This document shows positions 1-5,954 of a DNA stretch of 9,141 nt, one piece after another (the stretch's first letter is position 1; the number at the start of each line of letters is the position of its first letter). Source of the DNA: JAUNKE01 sp041784625 (GTDB lineage: Bacteria; Bacillota; Clostridia; Peptostreptococcales; Filifactoraceae); contig JBHBDS010000170.1 of the NCBI GenBank assembly GCA_041784625.1, forward strand, positions 1 to 9,141, in the 5' to 3' direction. The position numbers and the translations under genes are program-made. The notes below the pieces were generated by a model. It saw only the letters and a list, made by a program, of their open reading frames with translations. It had not been told where the DNA came from and did no database searches.

Positions 1-686
1 AAGTTGTATGCATAGCCAGCCCATGTGACATCAAATCCCATCGGATTCATTGCCCCGATTGCAATCAGCGTCATATTGGCAACCGAGTGTTCAAATCCTG
101 TGGTGATGAAGGCGAACAAGCACCAAAAAACCATGATAAGTTTTCCCGATTCACTTTTCATTTTCATCCCGCACCACACCGCAAGACATACGAGCACATT
201 ACACAAAATTGCGCGCACAAGCATTGGAACAAATGGTATCGTGGATTTTGCAAGCGCAGATTTCGCGATAAACTCTCCGATTGGCCCCGTTGCATGTCCT
301 GTCATGATAAAGAGCACTGCTACAATCAGCGAGCCAACTAGGTTTCCTAGCCAACAAACAACCCACAATTTAATAACATCAGGCATCGCTACCTTCTTGT
401 TGAATAATCCAATGGTCATTACCATATTATTGCCCGTAAACAATTCCGCTCCTGCTGCAACCACCAAACTCAGCGCAATACCAAAGCTCGCTCCCATGAT
501 GATTCTTGTCCAAGGGGATTCTGCAGCAGATAATAATCCTCCTGCGGTAAAAATCAGCAAAATCCCAAGTCCTACATAAATTCCTGCCAACATCGATGCT
601 ACAAAATATGCCGCTGGTCTCGATTTTAGCAATCCAACTTTTTTGACAGCCGCCTGCGCAACCGTTAATACTTCTTCTTGAAACAT
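1..686 (-). CDS. FNT-family anion channel, probable hydrosulfide exporter (3' end outside window)
   Basis: Integral membrane channel of the formate/nitrite transporter family; 228 N-terminal residues are visible and the C-terminus lies beyond base 1. The start is the ATG at 686, with AGGAGG four bases upstream and only 8 bp after the asrC stop. Visible family hallmarks: a hydrophobic helix at about 28-50, the signature AGAELFTGNNM at 78-88 (the broken-helix loop of FNT channels), a transmembrane stretch at about 106-129, another at about 150-172, and GFEHSVANM at 197-205, whose His200 matches the conserved central pore histidine. The family moves formate, nitrite or hydrosulfide. It is last in the asrABC operon, as is the hydrosulfide channel known from Clostridioides difficile, so export of the HS- made by AsrABC is the best-supported role. 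This is inferred from context; nitrite or formate transport is not excluded. Confidence 0.92.
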   Translation of the reverse strand, partial: MFQEEVLTVAQAAVKKVGLLKSRPAAYFVASMLAGIYVGLGILLIFTAGGLLSAAESPWTRIIMGASFGIALSLVVAAGAELFTGNNMVMTIGLFNKKVAMPDVIKLWVVCWLGNLVGSLIVAVLFIMTGHATGPIGEFIAKSALAKSTIPFVPMLVRAILCNVLVCLAVWCGMKMKSESGKLIMVFWCLFAFITTGFEHSVANMTLIAIGAMNPMGFDVTWAGYAYN

Positions 687-694
687 TTTTCCTC

Positions 695-1690
695 CTACAC
701 TTCAAGCATAAAGCAATCTTTTTCGTATTTTTCGCCGCCCCAGTCGATGTACTCCGCAATTCTTGCTCCCTCAGGGAGATTTACATCACGAAGCGCATAC
801 TCCTTAAAGGTTTGGTACCCTGTTCGGTCCACAATGTAACCGATATGCTCTTTCGGAAGCGATTTGTCAATATATTCGTCGATATATGCGTAGGTATTTT
901 TGATAATTTTTACGATGGATTCTTCATCGATAAACTCGAGGAAAGTTTTTGCTAGGCGAGGGTTTTTCTTTCCAGTTCTTCCCATAATCACCATGCGGAA
1001 ATATTTTTTTGGATTTCTCGTCCACGCTTGCATCGGACAAGTCAGTGCGCATTCGCCACAGCCGAGACATCTTTTCTCGTCACGCACGACTTTTCCATTT
1101 TTCATCGAGAGCGCTCCCGTCACACGCACCTTACAATTTTTGACGCAAGCCTCGCAGCCCACGCAAAGATTGTAGTCGTATTCGACCTTGGAGGTTCCGA
1201 TGATTCCAAAATCTTGCATCACCGCTTTGATGCAGTCATTTGGACAGCCAGTAAATGCCACCTTTACGTGATGATCATGTGGAAAAATTGCTTTTTCAAC
1301 ACGTCTCGCCATCTCGGTTGTATTGTAGTTTGCATAAGGGCAGACTCGGTTTCCGATGCATGCGGAGATATTTCTTGTCCCTGCAGCTTGGTAGCCCGTC
1401 TTGATATTTTCATCCGTCACGCCACCGATATCGAGCCCACGAAGGATTGGCTGAATCATTTCATTTGCTGCCGCCATATCCTTGTAGTCGATGCCTGTTA
1501 TTTCAAATCCCTGACGAATCGTGATATGCACTTTTCCATCACCAAATTTGTTTGCCACCTCATAGATCGCAGGAATCAGCTCTGTCGGAAGCAGCCCGCC
1601 TGGCACACGAATACGAAGCGCCGTTTTGTTACGCACTTTGGTAACACGATAAGCATTTTTCTTAACTTTCTTGGTATTAATATCGTACAT
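695..1690 (-). CDS. asrC: Anaerobic sulfite reductase subunit C (siroheme/4Fe-4S catalytic subunit)
   Basis: Catalytic subunit of the cytoplasmic dissimilatory-type sulfite reductase AsrABC, which carries out the six-electron reduction of sulfite to sulfide. It has 331 residues, close to the usual family length of about 335. The N-terminal part (about 1-100) is the ferredoxin-like half domain of nitrite/sulfite reductases. The siroheme-4Fe-4S ligands are visible as Cys111-x5-Cys117 and Cys149-x3-Cys153. A two-cluster ferredoxin domain follows: Cys176, 179, 182, 186 and Cys208, 211, 214, 218. The ATG at 1690 was chosen because AAGGAGG sits seven bases upstream. An in-frame ATG at 1729 would overlap asrB by 29 bp and would ignore that site. 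The ribosome binding site overlaps the asrB stop codon, which suggests translational coupling. All ligand cysteines are intact. Confidence 0.96.
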   Translation of the reverse strand: MYDINTKKVKKNAYRVTKVRNKTALRIRVPGGLLPTELIPAIYEVANKFGDGKVHITIRQGFEITGIDYKDMAAANEMIQPILRGLDIGGVTDENIKTGYQAAGTRNISACIGNRVCPYANYNTTEMARRVEKAIFPHDHHVKVAFTGCPNDCIKAVMQDFGIIGTSKVEYDYNLCVGCEACVKNCKVRVTGALSMKNGKVVRDEKRCLGCGECALTCPMQAWTRNPKKYFRMVIMGRTGKKNPRLAKTFLEFIDEESIVKIIKNTYAYIDEYIDKSLPKEHIGYIVDRTGYQTFKEYALRDVNLPEGARIAEYIDWGGEKYEKDCFMLEV

Positions 1691-1700
1691 AGCTTCCTCC

Positions 1701-2489
1701 TTAATCGATGAGCGTCGCCGCTTTGTCATATCGGAACACTGGTCCTTCTAAACAGACGTAGGTTTCGTTGATTTTGCAGTGTCCACATTTTCCAAGCGCA
1801 CAGGACATTTTTCGTTCAAAAGACATCCAAATCTGATCATCTCGAAGTCCCGCTTGCGAAAAGCCCAGCGCCGTAAATTTCATCATCGGCGGAGGTCCAA
1901 CGATTACTGCATGCGTATTTTCCAAATCATCGATGACCATTTTTGCAACATACTCCGTTACAAAACCCGTCGAACCGATCCAACCCGGCTCCGGTCGATC
2001 AAGCGTTACGTTGACCGGGAATTTTTGTCCCCATTTGCTGAGCTCGTCGATAAAAAGTCGATTGTCCATCGATTTAAAGCCAACGATCAGACGCAAACTT
2101 TTTAGCTTATCCAGATTTTCGTAGTAATAGTTGATAAAATTTTTGATCGGTGCAAGCCCCGTTCCGCCCGCAACAATAATGAGGTCTTTGCCAAAATGGT
2201 CTTCTACATTGAAACCATTTCCGTAAGGTCCTCGAAGATAAAGCGAGTCGCCCACTTTTTTGTTGAAAATTTCGTCCGTCACCTTGCCGACTTTTCGAAT
2301 CGTCATCTCCAAATAGCCGTCACCAAAGTCGGATACCGAAATCGGTGCTTCCCCCGCCTTTGGCACGGACAGCTGCACAAATTGCCCGCTCTTTAATTTC
2401 ATATCCGATTCCACAAAGAAGGTATAGTCAATGTCTGTCTGCGGAACGATTTTTAGAATTTTTGTTTCAAAAGGCAAATATGGATTCAT
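1701..2489 (-). CDS. asrB: Anaerobic sulfite reductase subunit B (FAD, NAD(P)H and 2Fe-2S protein)
   Basis: Electron-input subunit of AsrABC and a member of the ferredoxin-NADP reductase/dihydroorotate dehydrogenase electron-transfer family. It takes electrons from NAD(P)H onto FAD and passes them through a 2Fe-2S cluster towards AsrA and AsrC. The 262-residue product has an N-terminal FAD-binding barrel with RGPYGNG at 86-92, a nucleotide-binding motif GGTGLAP at 108-114, and GPPPMMK at 198-204 near the pyridine-nucleotide site. The C-terminal 2Fe-2S ligands are Cys230, Cys235, Cys238 and Cys246, spaced x4, x2 and x7 as in PyrK-type proteins. The start ATG at 2489 overlaps the asrA stop by one base (TAATG) with AAAGGAGG upstream, so translation is probably coupled to asrA. 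Length and motifs are normal for the family. Confidence 0.95.
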   Translation of the reverse strand: MNPYLPFETKILKIVPQTDIDYTFFVESDMKLKSGQFVQLSVPKAGEAPISVSDFGDGYLEMTIRKVGKVTDEIFNKKVGDSLYLRGPYGNGFNVEDHFGKDLIIVAGGTGLAPIKNFINYYYENLDKLKSLRLIVGFKSMDNRLFIDELSKWGQKFPVNVTLDRPEPGWIGSTGFVTEYVAKMVIDDLENTHAVIVGPPPMMKFTALGFSQAGLRDDQIWMSFERKMSCALGKCGHCKINETYVCLEGPVFRYDKAATLID

Positions 2490-3508
2490 TAGATACCCTC
2501 CTTTGTTTCAGAAACTCGCTTTTGCACCTTGTTGATGCAATTCGCAAAGGAAATATACTCTGGACAAAAATCGTCGCAGCGTCCACAACCAACACACATC
2601 GCCGTGCCATAGATTTTTTTGAAATCATAAATCTTGTGCATCGTTTTGAATCGCATTCTCGAGCCGTTATCTTTTCGGAAGGTGTGTCCGCCCGCCATAT
2701 CGGTGAATTTGTCCACATGACAGCCAGCCCACACACGGCGACGTTCACCCACATTGGCATTGTCATCATAACTGATGTCTGTCGTGGTAAAGCAAGAGCA
2801 TGTCGGGCAAACAAAATTGCAGCGCCCACAAGCGATGCAGCGTTTCGAATACTCATCCCACATCTCGTCGTTAAAAAGTTCTACCGTAATATCTTCCACA
2901 TTTGGCGGTGTCACTGTAAAAGGATTCTCCGTCACATATGCAGGCGAAAACTCATGCGCTGGGCATGCATCGAAATAGGATTTGAAATTGTCGTCTTTGA
3001 TTGTTATGTATACTTGTCCCTCGCCAAATCCAATTGCCAAATCGTAGTTGTCCGTCTGATTCGTTCCCATCGACACACAGAAACAATTGTCGTAGCTCTT
3101 TTGGCATTCCATGAGCACCAATTTGATATTCTCACGTTTTGCCTTGTAGTATGGATCTTGGATTAGTCCATTATGCAAAAAAATCTTGTCCAGTCGATCC
3201 ATCGCATGGATATCGCACGATCGCAAAAACACGATTGCAGGCTTGATTTCCTTCTTCGATTCCTTAAGCTCCTCTCCCACGATATGAAACAGCGTTTCGA
3301 TCACTGGAAATGGAACCTCTTTTGCCGAAAAAATCGACTTCGCATTATGCTCGATTTGTTCCACGGAGCAAATTTTTTCGTAACGAATATTGTCCGTATC
3401 CGAAAATCTGCCACGGCCCACCAGCCTCACTGGCGCATAGACATCATAGTCCTGAGATAGTTTGGCCAATATTTGATCAAACTCCTCATTTTGAATCACA
3501 TAGCCCAT
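2489..3508 (-). CDS. asrA: Anaerobic sulfite reductase subunit A (ferredoxin-like 4Fe-4S protein)
   Basis: Iron-sulfur subunit of AsrABC that relays electrons between the flavoprotein AsrB and the siroheme subunit AsrC in the cytoplasm. The product has 339 residues, near the family norm of about 345. The C-terminal third carries two 4Fe-4S motifs: Cys224-x2-Cys227-x2-Cys230-x3-Cys234 and Cys305-x2-Cys308-x2-Cys311-x3-Cys315. The N-terminal two thirds is the AsrA/hydrogenase-beta-like region, including the segment FLRSCDIHAMDRLD at 94-107. The start is the second of two close ATGs (3508): AGGAG lies seven bases before it, whereas the ATG at 3514 touches that site. An open frame runs back to 3613, but those 35 extra codons resemble no AsrA N-terminus. 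It is the first gene of the operon, and the control elements listed at 3529-3711 lie upstream. Confidence 0.95.
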   Translation of the reverse strand: MGYVIQNEEFDQILAKLSQDYDVYAPVRLVGRGRFSDTDNIRYEKICSVEQIEHNAKSIFSAKEVPFPVIETLFHIVGEELKESKKEIKPAIVFLRSCDIHAMDRLDKIFLHNGLIQDPYYKAKRENIKLVLMECQKSYDNCFCVSMGTNQTDNYDLAIGFGEGQVYITIKDDNFKSYFDACPAHEFSPAYVTENPFTVTPPNVEDITVELFNDEMWDEYSKRCIACGRCNFVCPTCSCFTTTDISYDDNANVGERRRVWAGCHVDKFTDMAGGHTFRKDNGSRMRFKTMHKIYDFKKIYGTAMCVGCGRCDDFCPEYISFANCINKVQKRVSETKEGI

Positions 3509-3528
3509 AAACATTCTCCTTTCATTTT

Positions 3529-3593
3529 TTTGCACAAAGAATGCGTGAAAATCTCCGTCATCCCACGCTGCTACTTCACAATCATTGCGCAAA
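3529..3593 (-). promoter_or_regulatory. Long-range hairpin in the asrA leader
   Basis: In the sense of asrA, TTTGCGCAA (3593-3585) can pair with TTGTGCAAA (3537-3529), giving nine pairs with one G-U. Inside it, GCGTG (3568-3564) pairs with CACGC (3547-3543). The structure ends about 15 bases before the asrA ribosome binding site and leaves that site free. It does not match a riboswitch class I recognise. It could stabilise the mRNA or influence initiation. No U-run follows it, so it is not a terminator. Confidence 0.35.
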
Positions 3594-3627
3594 TTATTTT
3601 TTCTTTGAATCATACCTAGTCATAATC

Positions 3628-3638
3628 ATCGTATCATA
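3628..3638 (-). promoter_or_regulatory. Candidate -10 region(s) of the asr operon
   Basis: On the minus strand two overlapping -10-like hexamers are present: TATGAT at 3638-3633 and TACGAT at 3633-3628. Neither has a good -35 at 17 bp, which fits an activator-dependent promoter. If TACGAT is used, transcription would start near 3621 and the GTAAC palindrome would be centred near -41.5, the class II position for CRP/FNR activators. Other candidates are TATGAT at 3614-3609 and TATTAT at 3680-3675. The choice between them is not settled by the sequence. Confidence 0.3.
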
Positions 3639-3655
3639 ACAGCATAAAAAAATCC

Positions 3656-3669
3656 GTAACTTTTGTTAC
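3656..3669. promoter_or_regulatory. GTAAC-N4-GTTAC palindrome, CRP/FNR-type operator candidate
   Basis: A perfect 5-4-5 inverted repeat, GTAACTTTTGTTAC, lies about 150 bp upstream of the asrA start and just upstream of the candidate -10 hexamers. The half-site length and spacing match the architecture of CRP/FNR-family operators. Regulators of that family (for example HcpR-type) control nitrosative-stress and sulfite/nitrite genes in anaerobes, so the location makes sense. The regulator itself is not in this window, so its identity is inference. Confidence 0.45.
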
Positions 3670-3693
3670 TAACGATAATATTTTTTTATTATT

Positions 3694-3711
3694 TTGTTCA
3701 ATATTGAATAA
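3694..3711. promoter_or_regulatory. Rex-like redox operator candidate
   Basis: The 18-mer TTGTTCAATATTGAATAA contains a perfect 12-bp palindrome (TTCAATATTGAA, 3697-3708). It matches the recalled Rex consensus TTGTTAA-N4-TTAACAA at 11 of 14 specified positions, and two of the three differences are symmetric. Rex senses NADH/NAD+, which suits an operon for an NAD(P)H-consuming sulfite reductase. The site sits about 190 bp upstream of asrA, beside a possible upstream minus-strand -35 (TTGAAC). It could also be chance in AT-rich DNA. Confidence 0.35.
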
Positions 3712-3980
3712 TACTCTATGAAAAAAATTTTATTCCTAACAATTTGTCCTTTATTTCTTCTTGAATAAATTTTTTTATGTTCTAATCTTTTCTGCATAGC
3801 ATGATAATCCAAGATCCAGCTTTATCCTGTGGTCGAATAACTTGCCTAGTATTTTGGGTCGTGCATATTTTCTCGCAGATTCTACGCTTATCTTGCTAGC
3901 GCATTCTTCCATCGAAACATCAAGACTTTCCTCACTTTGTCACAACTCATACAATCAGAAAAATTCATTCAAAAAAATTT
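3712..3980. other. AT-rich intergenic DNA with no gene seen
   Basis: This is the middle of the gap between the divergent asrA and DUF554 genes. It contains A and T runs and a short open frame on the plus strand (3842-4027, TTG start, serine-rich, no ribosome binding site) that does not look coding. No terminator, repeat or RNA gene was recognised. Confidence 0.5.
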
Positions 3981-4009
3981 TTTTCAATCCTCATTCTTCG
4001 GTGTATAAT
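3981..4009 (+). promoter_or_regulatory. Sigma-A-type promoter for the DUF554 gene
   Basis: A perfect -10 hexamer TATAAT (4004-4009) is preceded, after a 17-bp spacer, by TTTTCA (3981-3986, 4 of 6 matches to TTGACA). The predicted start of transcription is near 4016, giving a leader of about 40 bases before the ATG at 4055. Confidence 0.65.
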
Positions 4010-4027
4010 AGAGTTCTAAGTTTATAA

Positions 4028-4044
4028 AGGAGTGTGCAACGCAC
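4028..4044 (+). promoter_or_regulatory. Distant ribosome binding site with a small hairpin before the start codon
   Basis: AGGAG at 4028-4032 lies 22 bases before the family-supported ATG at 4055, which is too far for normal initiation. Between them GTGC-AAC-GCAC (4034-4044) can form a 4-bp hairpin. Folding it would shorten the effective distance to about 11 bases. The alternative GTG start at 4034 is only one base after AGGAG, which is too close. Confidence 0.35.
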
Positions 4045-4054
4045 GTCAAAAATT

Positions 4055-4738
4055 ATGTTACTAGGAGCAATCGCAAACGGACTTTCCATCGTACTCGGCG
4101 GAATCATTGGAACAAAAGCAGGAAAACTCATCCCCGATCGGCACTCGCAGCTGATATTGGCATCGCTACAAATTGTCGTGCTGATTCTCGGCATCACGAT
4201 TGCCATCAAATCCGAAAATATTCTCATCGTCGTCATCTCAATTGTTGTCGGTGGACTACTTGGCGAAACCATGGATCTCGACAAAAAAATGCGTGATCTC
4301 GGCGACTATTTGCAATCCAAAGTAAAATCCAGCGAATCAAATATTTCGAGCGGCTTTGTATCGGCATCGCTCGTGTTTTGCGTCGGCTCGATGGCGATTC
4401 TCGCATCGATTGAAAGCGGAATCCGTGGTGACCACTCGATCCATTTTACCAAAGCGATCATCGACGGCGTGCTAGCAATATTTTTCGCATCGACGCTCGG
4501 CATCGGCGTGTCACTCTCGGGAGCAGCGGTGTTCCTTTACCAAGGTGGAATGACTCTGCTCGCAAGTTTGATCGCGCCCTATATCACCACAGAAATAATG
4601 ACCGAAGTGAGCGCAACTGGTGGCGTGCTGCTCATCGCACTGGCACTCACCATGATGGAAATCAAGCAGATCAAAGTGGCAAATCTCATCCCTGCACTCA
4701 TTGTGCCAGCGATACTTATGATGACCCCATTTTTTTAG
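4055..4738 (+). CDS. DUF554 family membrane protein (YdfK/YqgA-like)
   Basis: A 227-residue polytopic membrane protein of the DUF554 family, whose transport or other function is not established. The N-terminus MLLGAIANGLSIVLGGIIG is the typical family opening, which is why the ATG at 4055 is preferred to the in-frame GTG at 4034. Hydrophobic segments are visible at about 1-19, 33-51, 55-70, 100-118, 136-160, 164-176, 187-201 and 209-225. Family-like motifs include FCVGSMAILASIESGIRGDH at 108-127, FASTLGIGVSLSGA at 144-157 and the QGG at 163-165. A charged cytoplasmic-type stretch lies at 74-95. It has its own promoter and is followed 76 bp later by an AraC-type regulator on the same strand. 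No terminator was seen between them, so partial co-transcription is possible. The family assignment is firm; the role is unknown. Confidence 0.9.
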   Translation: MLLGAIANGLSIVLGGIIGTKAGKLIPDRHSQLILASLQIVVLILGITIAIKSENILIVVISIVVGGLLGETMDLDKKMRDLGDYLQSKVKSSESNISSGFVSASLVFCVGSMAILASIESGIRGDHSIHFTKAIIDGVLAIFFASTLGIGVSLSGAAVFLYQGGMTLLASLIAPYITTEIMTEVSATGGVLLIALALTMMEIKQIKVANLIPALIVPAILMMTPFF

Positions 4739-4763
4739 TACGAGCATTATCGGGCAAAAAAAT

Positions 4764-4780
4764 GCAACTGTTGCTACAAT
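4764..4780 (+). promoter_or_regulatory. Extended -10 promoter with abutting palindrome for the AraC-type gene
   Basis: TG-C-TACAAT (4772-4780) is an extended -10 element 34 bp before the start codon; there is no good -35. The 11-bp palindrome GCAAC-T-GTTGC (4764-4774) abuts the -10 hexamer and overlaps its TG extension, where an autoregulatory repressor could bind. The promoter is moderately supported; the operator role is speculative. Confidence 0.45.
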
Positions 4781-4814
4781 ACATTCATAGAGAAAAAACT
4801 CAGCAGGAGGCAAA

Positions 4815-5660
4815 ATGATTCAATCTTTCAACCAAACGATGAATTATATCGAAAATATGCTCCAAGCTAGCTGCGATTTGGACGAGACGAAAATCTTGCA
4901 ACTTTCTGGCTATTCGTACCCGATGTTCAGCCGATTGTTTTCGATTTTGGTTGGGATTCCACTGAGCGAGTATCTTCGGAATCGCCGCCTGAGCTGTGCT
5001 GCTGCCGAACTCCGCGAGACGGACAGTAAAATTATCGATGTCGCACTGAAATACGGCTACGAATCCCCTGATTCGTTTACCGCAGCGTTCAAAAAGCTGC
5101 ATAAGAGTACGCCAAGCGAAGTGCGAGATGGAAAAGCATTTTCTATTTTCTCTCCAATTTATTTATCACTTTCAATCGAAGGAGGAAACCAAATGAATGT
5201 ACAAATCAAAAAAATCCCTGCGTTTAAGGTCGCAGGTGTGTTGAAAGAATGCATTGACGCTACACAATGTCCGAGCGTATGGGAAGAACTTTTTGCAAAA
5301 GCAAAGCCGGCGGAACTTGTCGCACTTGGGAGCGGAAAAAGTTTTGGTGCTTGCATCGACACAACCTCGCCTGATTCCATCAACTATATGGCATGCTTTG
5401 ATGTAGCCGACAAGCAAAAAGCGGAGGAACTCGGGCTCACCATCGTAGAAATCCCTGAAGCGGAGTACGCTATCGTACAGCTAATAGGTGCGATTCCTGA
5501 CTCGATCCACCGTGGCTGGGACTTCGTGCTCAAAACATTCTTCCCATCCAATGGCTATCGTCATGCGGGAACGCCAGATTTTGAATTTTATCCAGAAGAA
5601 GGCGATATGCACTCTGAAGATTATCAAATGGAGCTGTGGGTGCCAATTGTAAAAGCATAG
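4815..5660 (+). CDS. AraC-family regulator with C-terminal GyrI-like effector-binding domain
   Basis: A 281-residue transcription factor. Residues about 10-105 hold the two helix-turn-helix motifs of the AraC/XylS DNA-binding domain; the second is clear at about 73-103, with the hallmark KIIDVALKYGYESPDSF and then STPSEVR. A short linker (106-126) leads to a GyrI-like/Rob-type ligand-binding domain at 127-281, ending in MELWVPI with the conserved acidic residue Glu273. This N-terminal-DNA-binding order matches Rob and the BmrR-type effector domains that bind lipophilic or cationic compounds, so a role in sensing a toxic small molecule is possible but unproven. AGGAGG lies four bases before the ATG. 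The natural target could be the adjacent DUF554 gene or itself. An internal ribosome binding site at the domain border is listed separately. Confidence 0.9.
   Translation: MIQSFNQTMNYIENMLQASCDLDETKILQLSGYSYPMFSRLFSILVGIPLSEYLRNRRLSCAAAELRETDSKIIDVALKYGYESPDSFTAAFKKLHKSTPSEVRDGKAFSIFSPIYLSLSIEGGNQMNVQIKKIPAFKVAGVLKECIDATQCPSVWEELFAKAKPAELVALGSGKSFGACIDTTSPDSINYMACFDVADKQKAEELGLTIVEIPEAEYAIVQLIGAIPDSIHRGWDFVLKTFFPSNGYRHAGTPDFEFYPEEGDMHSEDYQMELWVPIVKA
5179..5195 (+). promoter_or_regulatory. Internal ribosome binding site and in-frame ATG at the domain border
   Basis: AAGGAGG (5179-5185) is followed seven bases later by an in-frame ATG (5193) at codon 127 of the AraC-type gene, exactly where the GyrI-like domain begins. 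Initiation here would give a free 155-residue effector-binding domain without DNA-binding part (5193-5660). The spacing and strength equal those of the genuine gene starts in this window. Confidence 0.5.
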
Positions 5661-5745
5661 CCGTAAGAAAAAAGGTAGCATTACGGATGTTGCAACAAAT
5701 GTTTCTCTGAAAACCAAAATCATGTAGCAATAGTCTGCACATCCG
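5661..5745 (+). other. Foldable non-coding segment after the AraC-type gene
   Basis: Two inverted repeats overlap here. CCGTAA (5661-5666) pairs with TTACGG (5681-5686). CGGATGT-T-GCA (5684-5694) pairs, with one bulge, with TGC-ACATCCG (5736-5745). They share 5684-5686, so both cannot form at once. No open frame of note is present. It could be 3' UTR structure; no known RNA family was recognised. Confidence 0.3.
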
Positions 5746-5767
5746 AATATATACCAGCTGTATAGCA

Positions 5768-5804
5768 ACGAAAAAACTAGCCAAATTTCGGCCAGTTTTT
5801 TCGT
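5768..5804. terminator. Bidirectional intrinsic terminator
   Basis: A 15-bp inverted repeat with one mismatch (5768-5782 and 5790-5804) and a 7-base loop. The core GGCCAG/CTAGCC is flanked by an A6 run on the left and a T6 run on the right, so it can end transcription in both directions. It lies between the rightward AraC-type gene and the leftward fprA, 108 and 150 bp from their stop codons. Confidence 0.8.
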
Positions 5805-5954
5805 TTGAGATTTTATTTGAAGATTGGTATTTGCAGTACCTTCATCGTCTTTTGCTCTTGCAATCTTTTTTGCTTTAAAATCAAGTCACTCTAGTAGAAT
5901 TTTTTCGTAATCCGATTGATCATTAATTTTACAACGATTCCGATTTCTGCAATT
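5805..5954. other. Intergenic DNA with no gene seen
   Basis: AT-rich spacer downstream of fprA. A weak plus-strand hairpin (AGATTG at 5821, CAATCT at 5861, then a T-run) has a long unpaired interior and is not convincing as a second terminator. Nothing else was recognised. Confidence 0.5.

Noticed and set aside
1028..1711. A 227-codon plus-strand open frame
   Set aside because: It lies wholly antisense to asrC and the start of asrB, whose motifs are complete; the translated sequence is not protein-like.
2345..3166. A 273-codon plus-strand open frame
   Set aside because: It is antisense to asrB and asrA, with no domain and no ribosome binding site.
3509..3613. A 35-codon N-terminal extension of AsrA
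   Set aside because: It has no ribosome binding site, resembles no AsrA N-terminus and overlaps the leader hairpin; the ATG at 3508 has a well-placed AGGAG.
3842..4027. A 61-codon plus-strand frame in the asrA-DUF554 gap
   Set aside because: TTG start, no ribosome binding site, serine-rich composition, and it overlaps the DUF554 promoter.
5661..5686. Hairpin CCGTAA/TTACGG as the terminator of the AraC-type gene
   Set aside because: Only six pairs, a 14-base loop and no T-run; the strong terminator is at 5768-5804.
5821..5871. A second terminator with a T7 tail
   Set aside because: The 6-bp arms enclose 34 bases with poor internal pairing.
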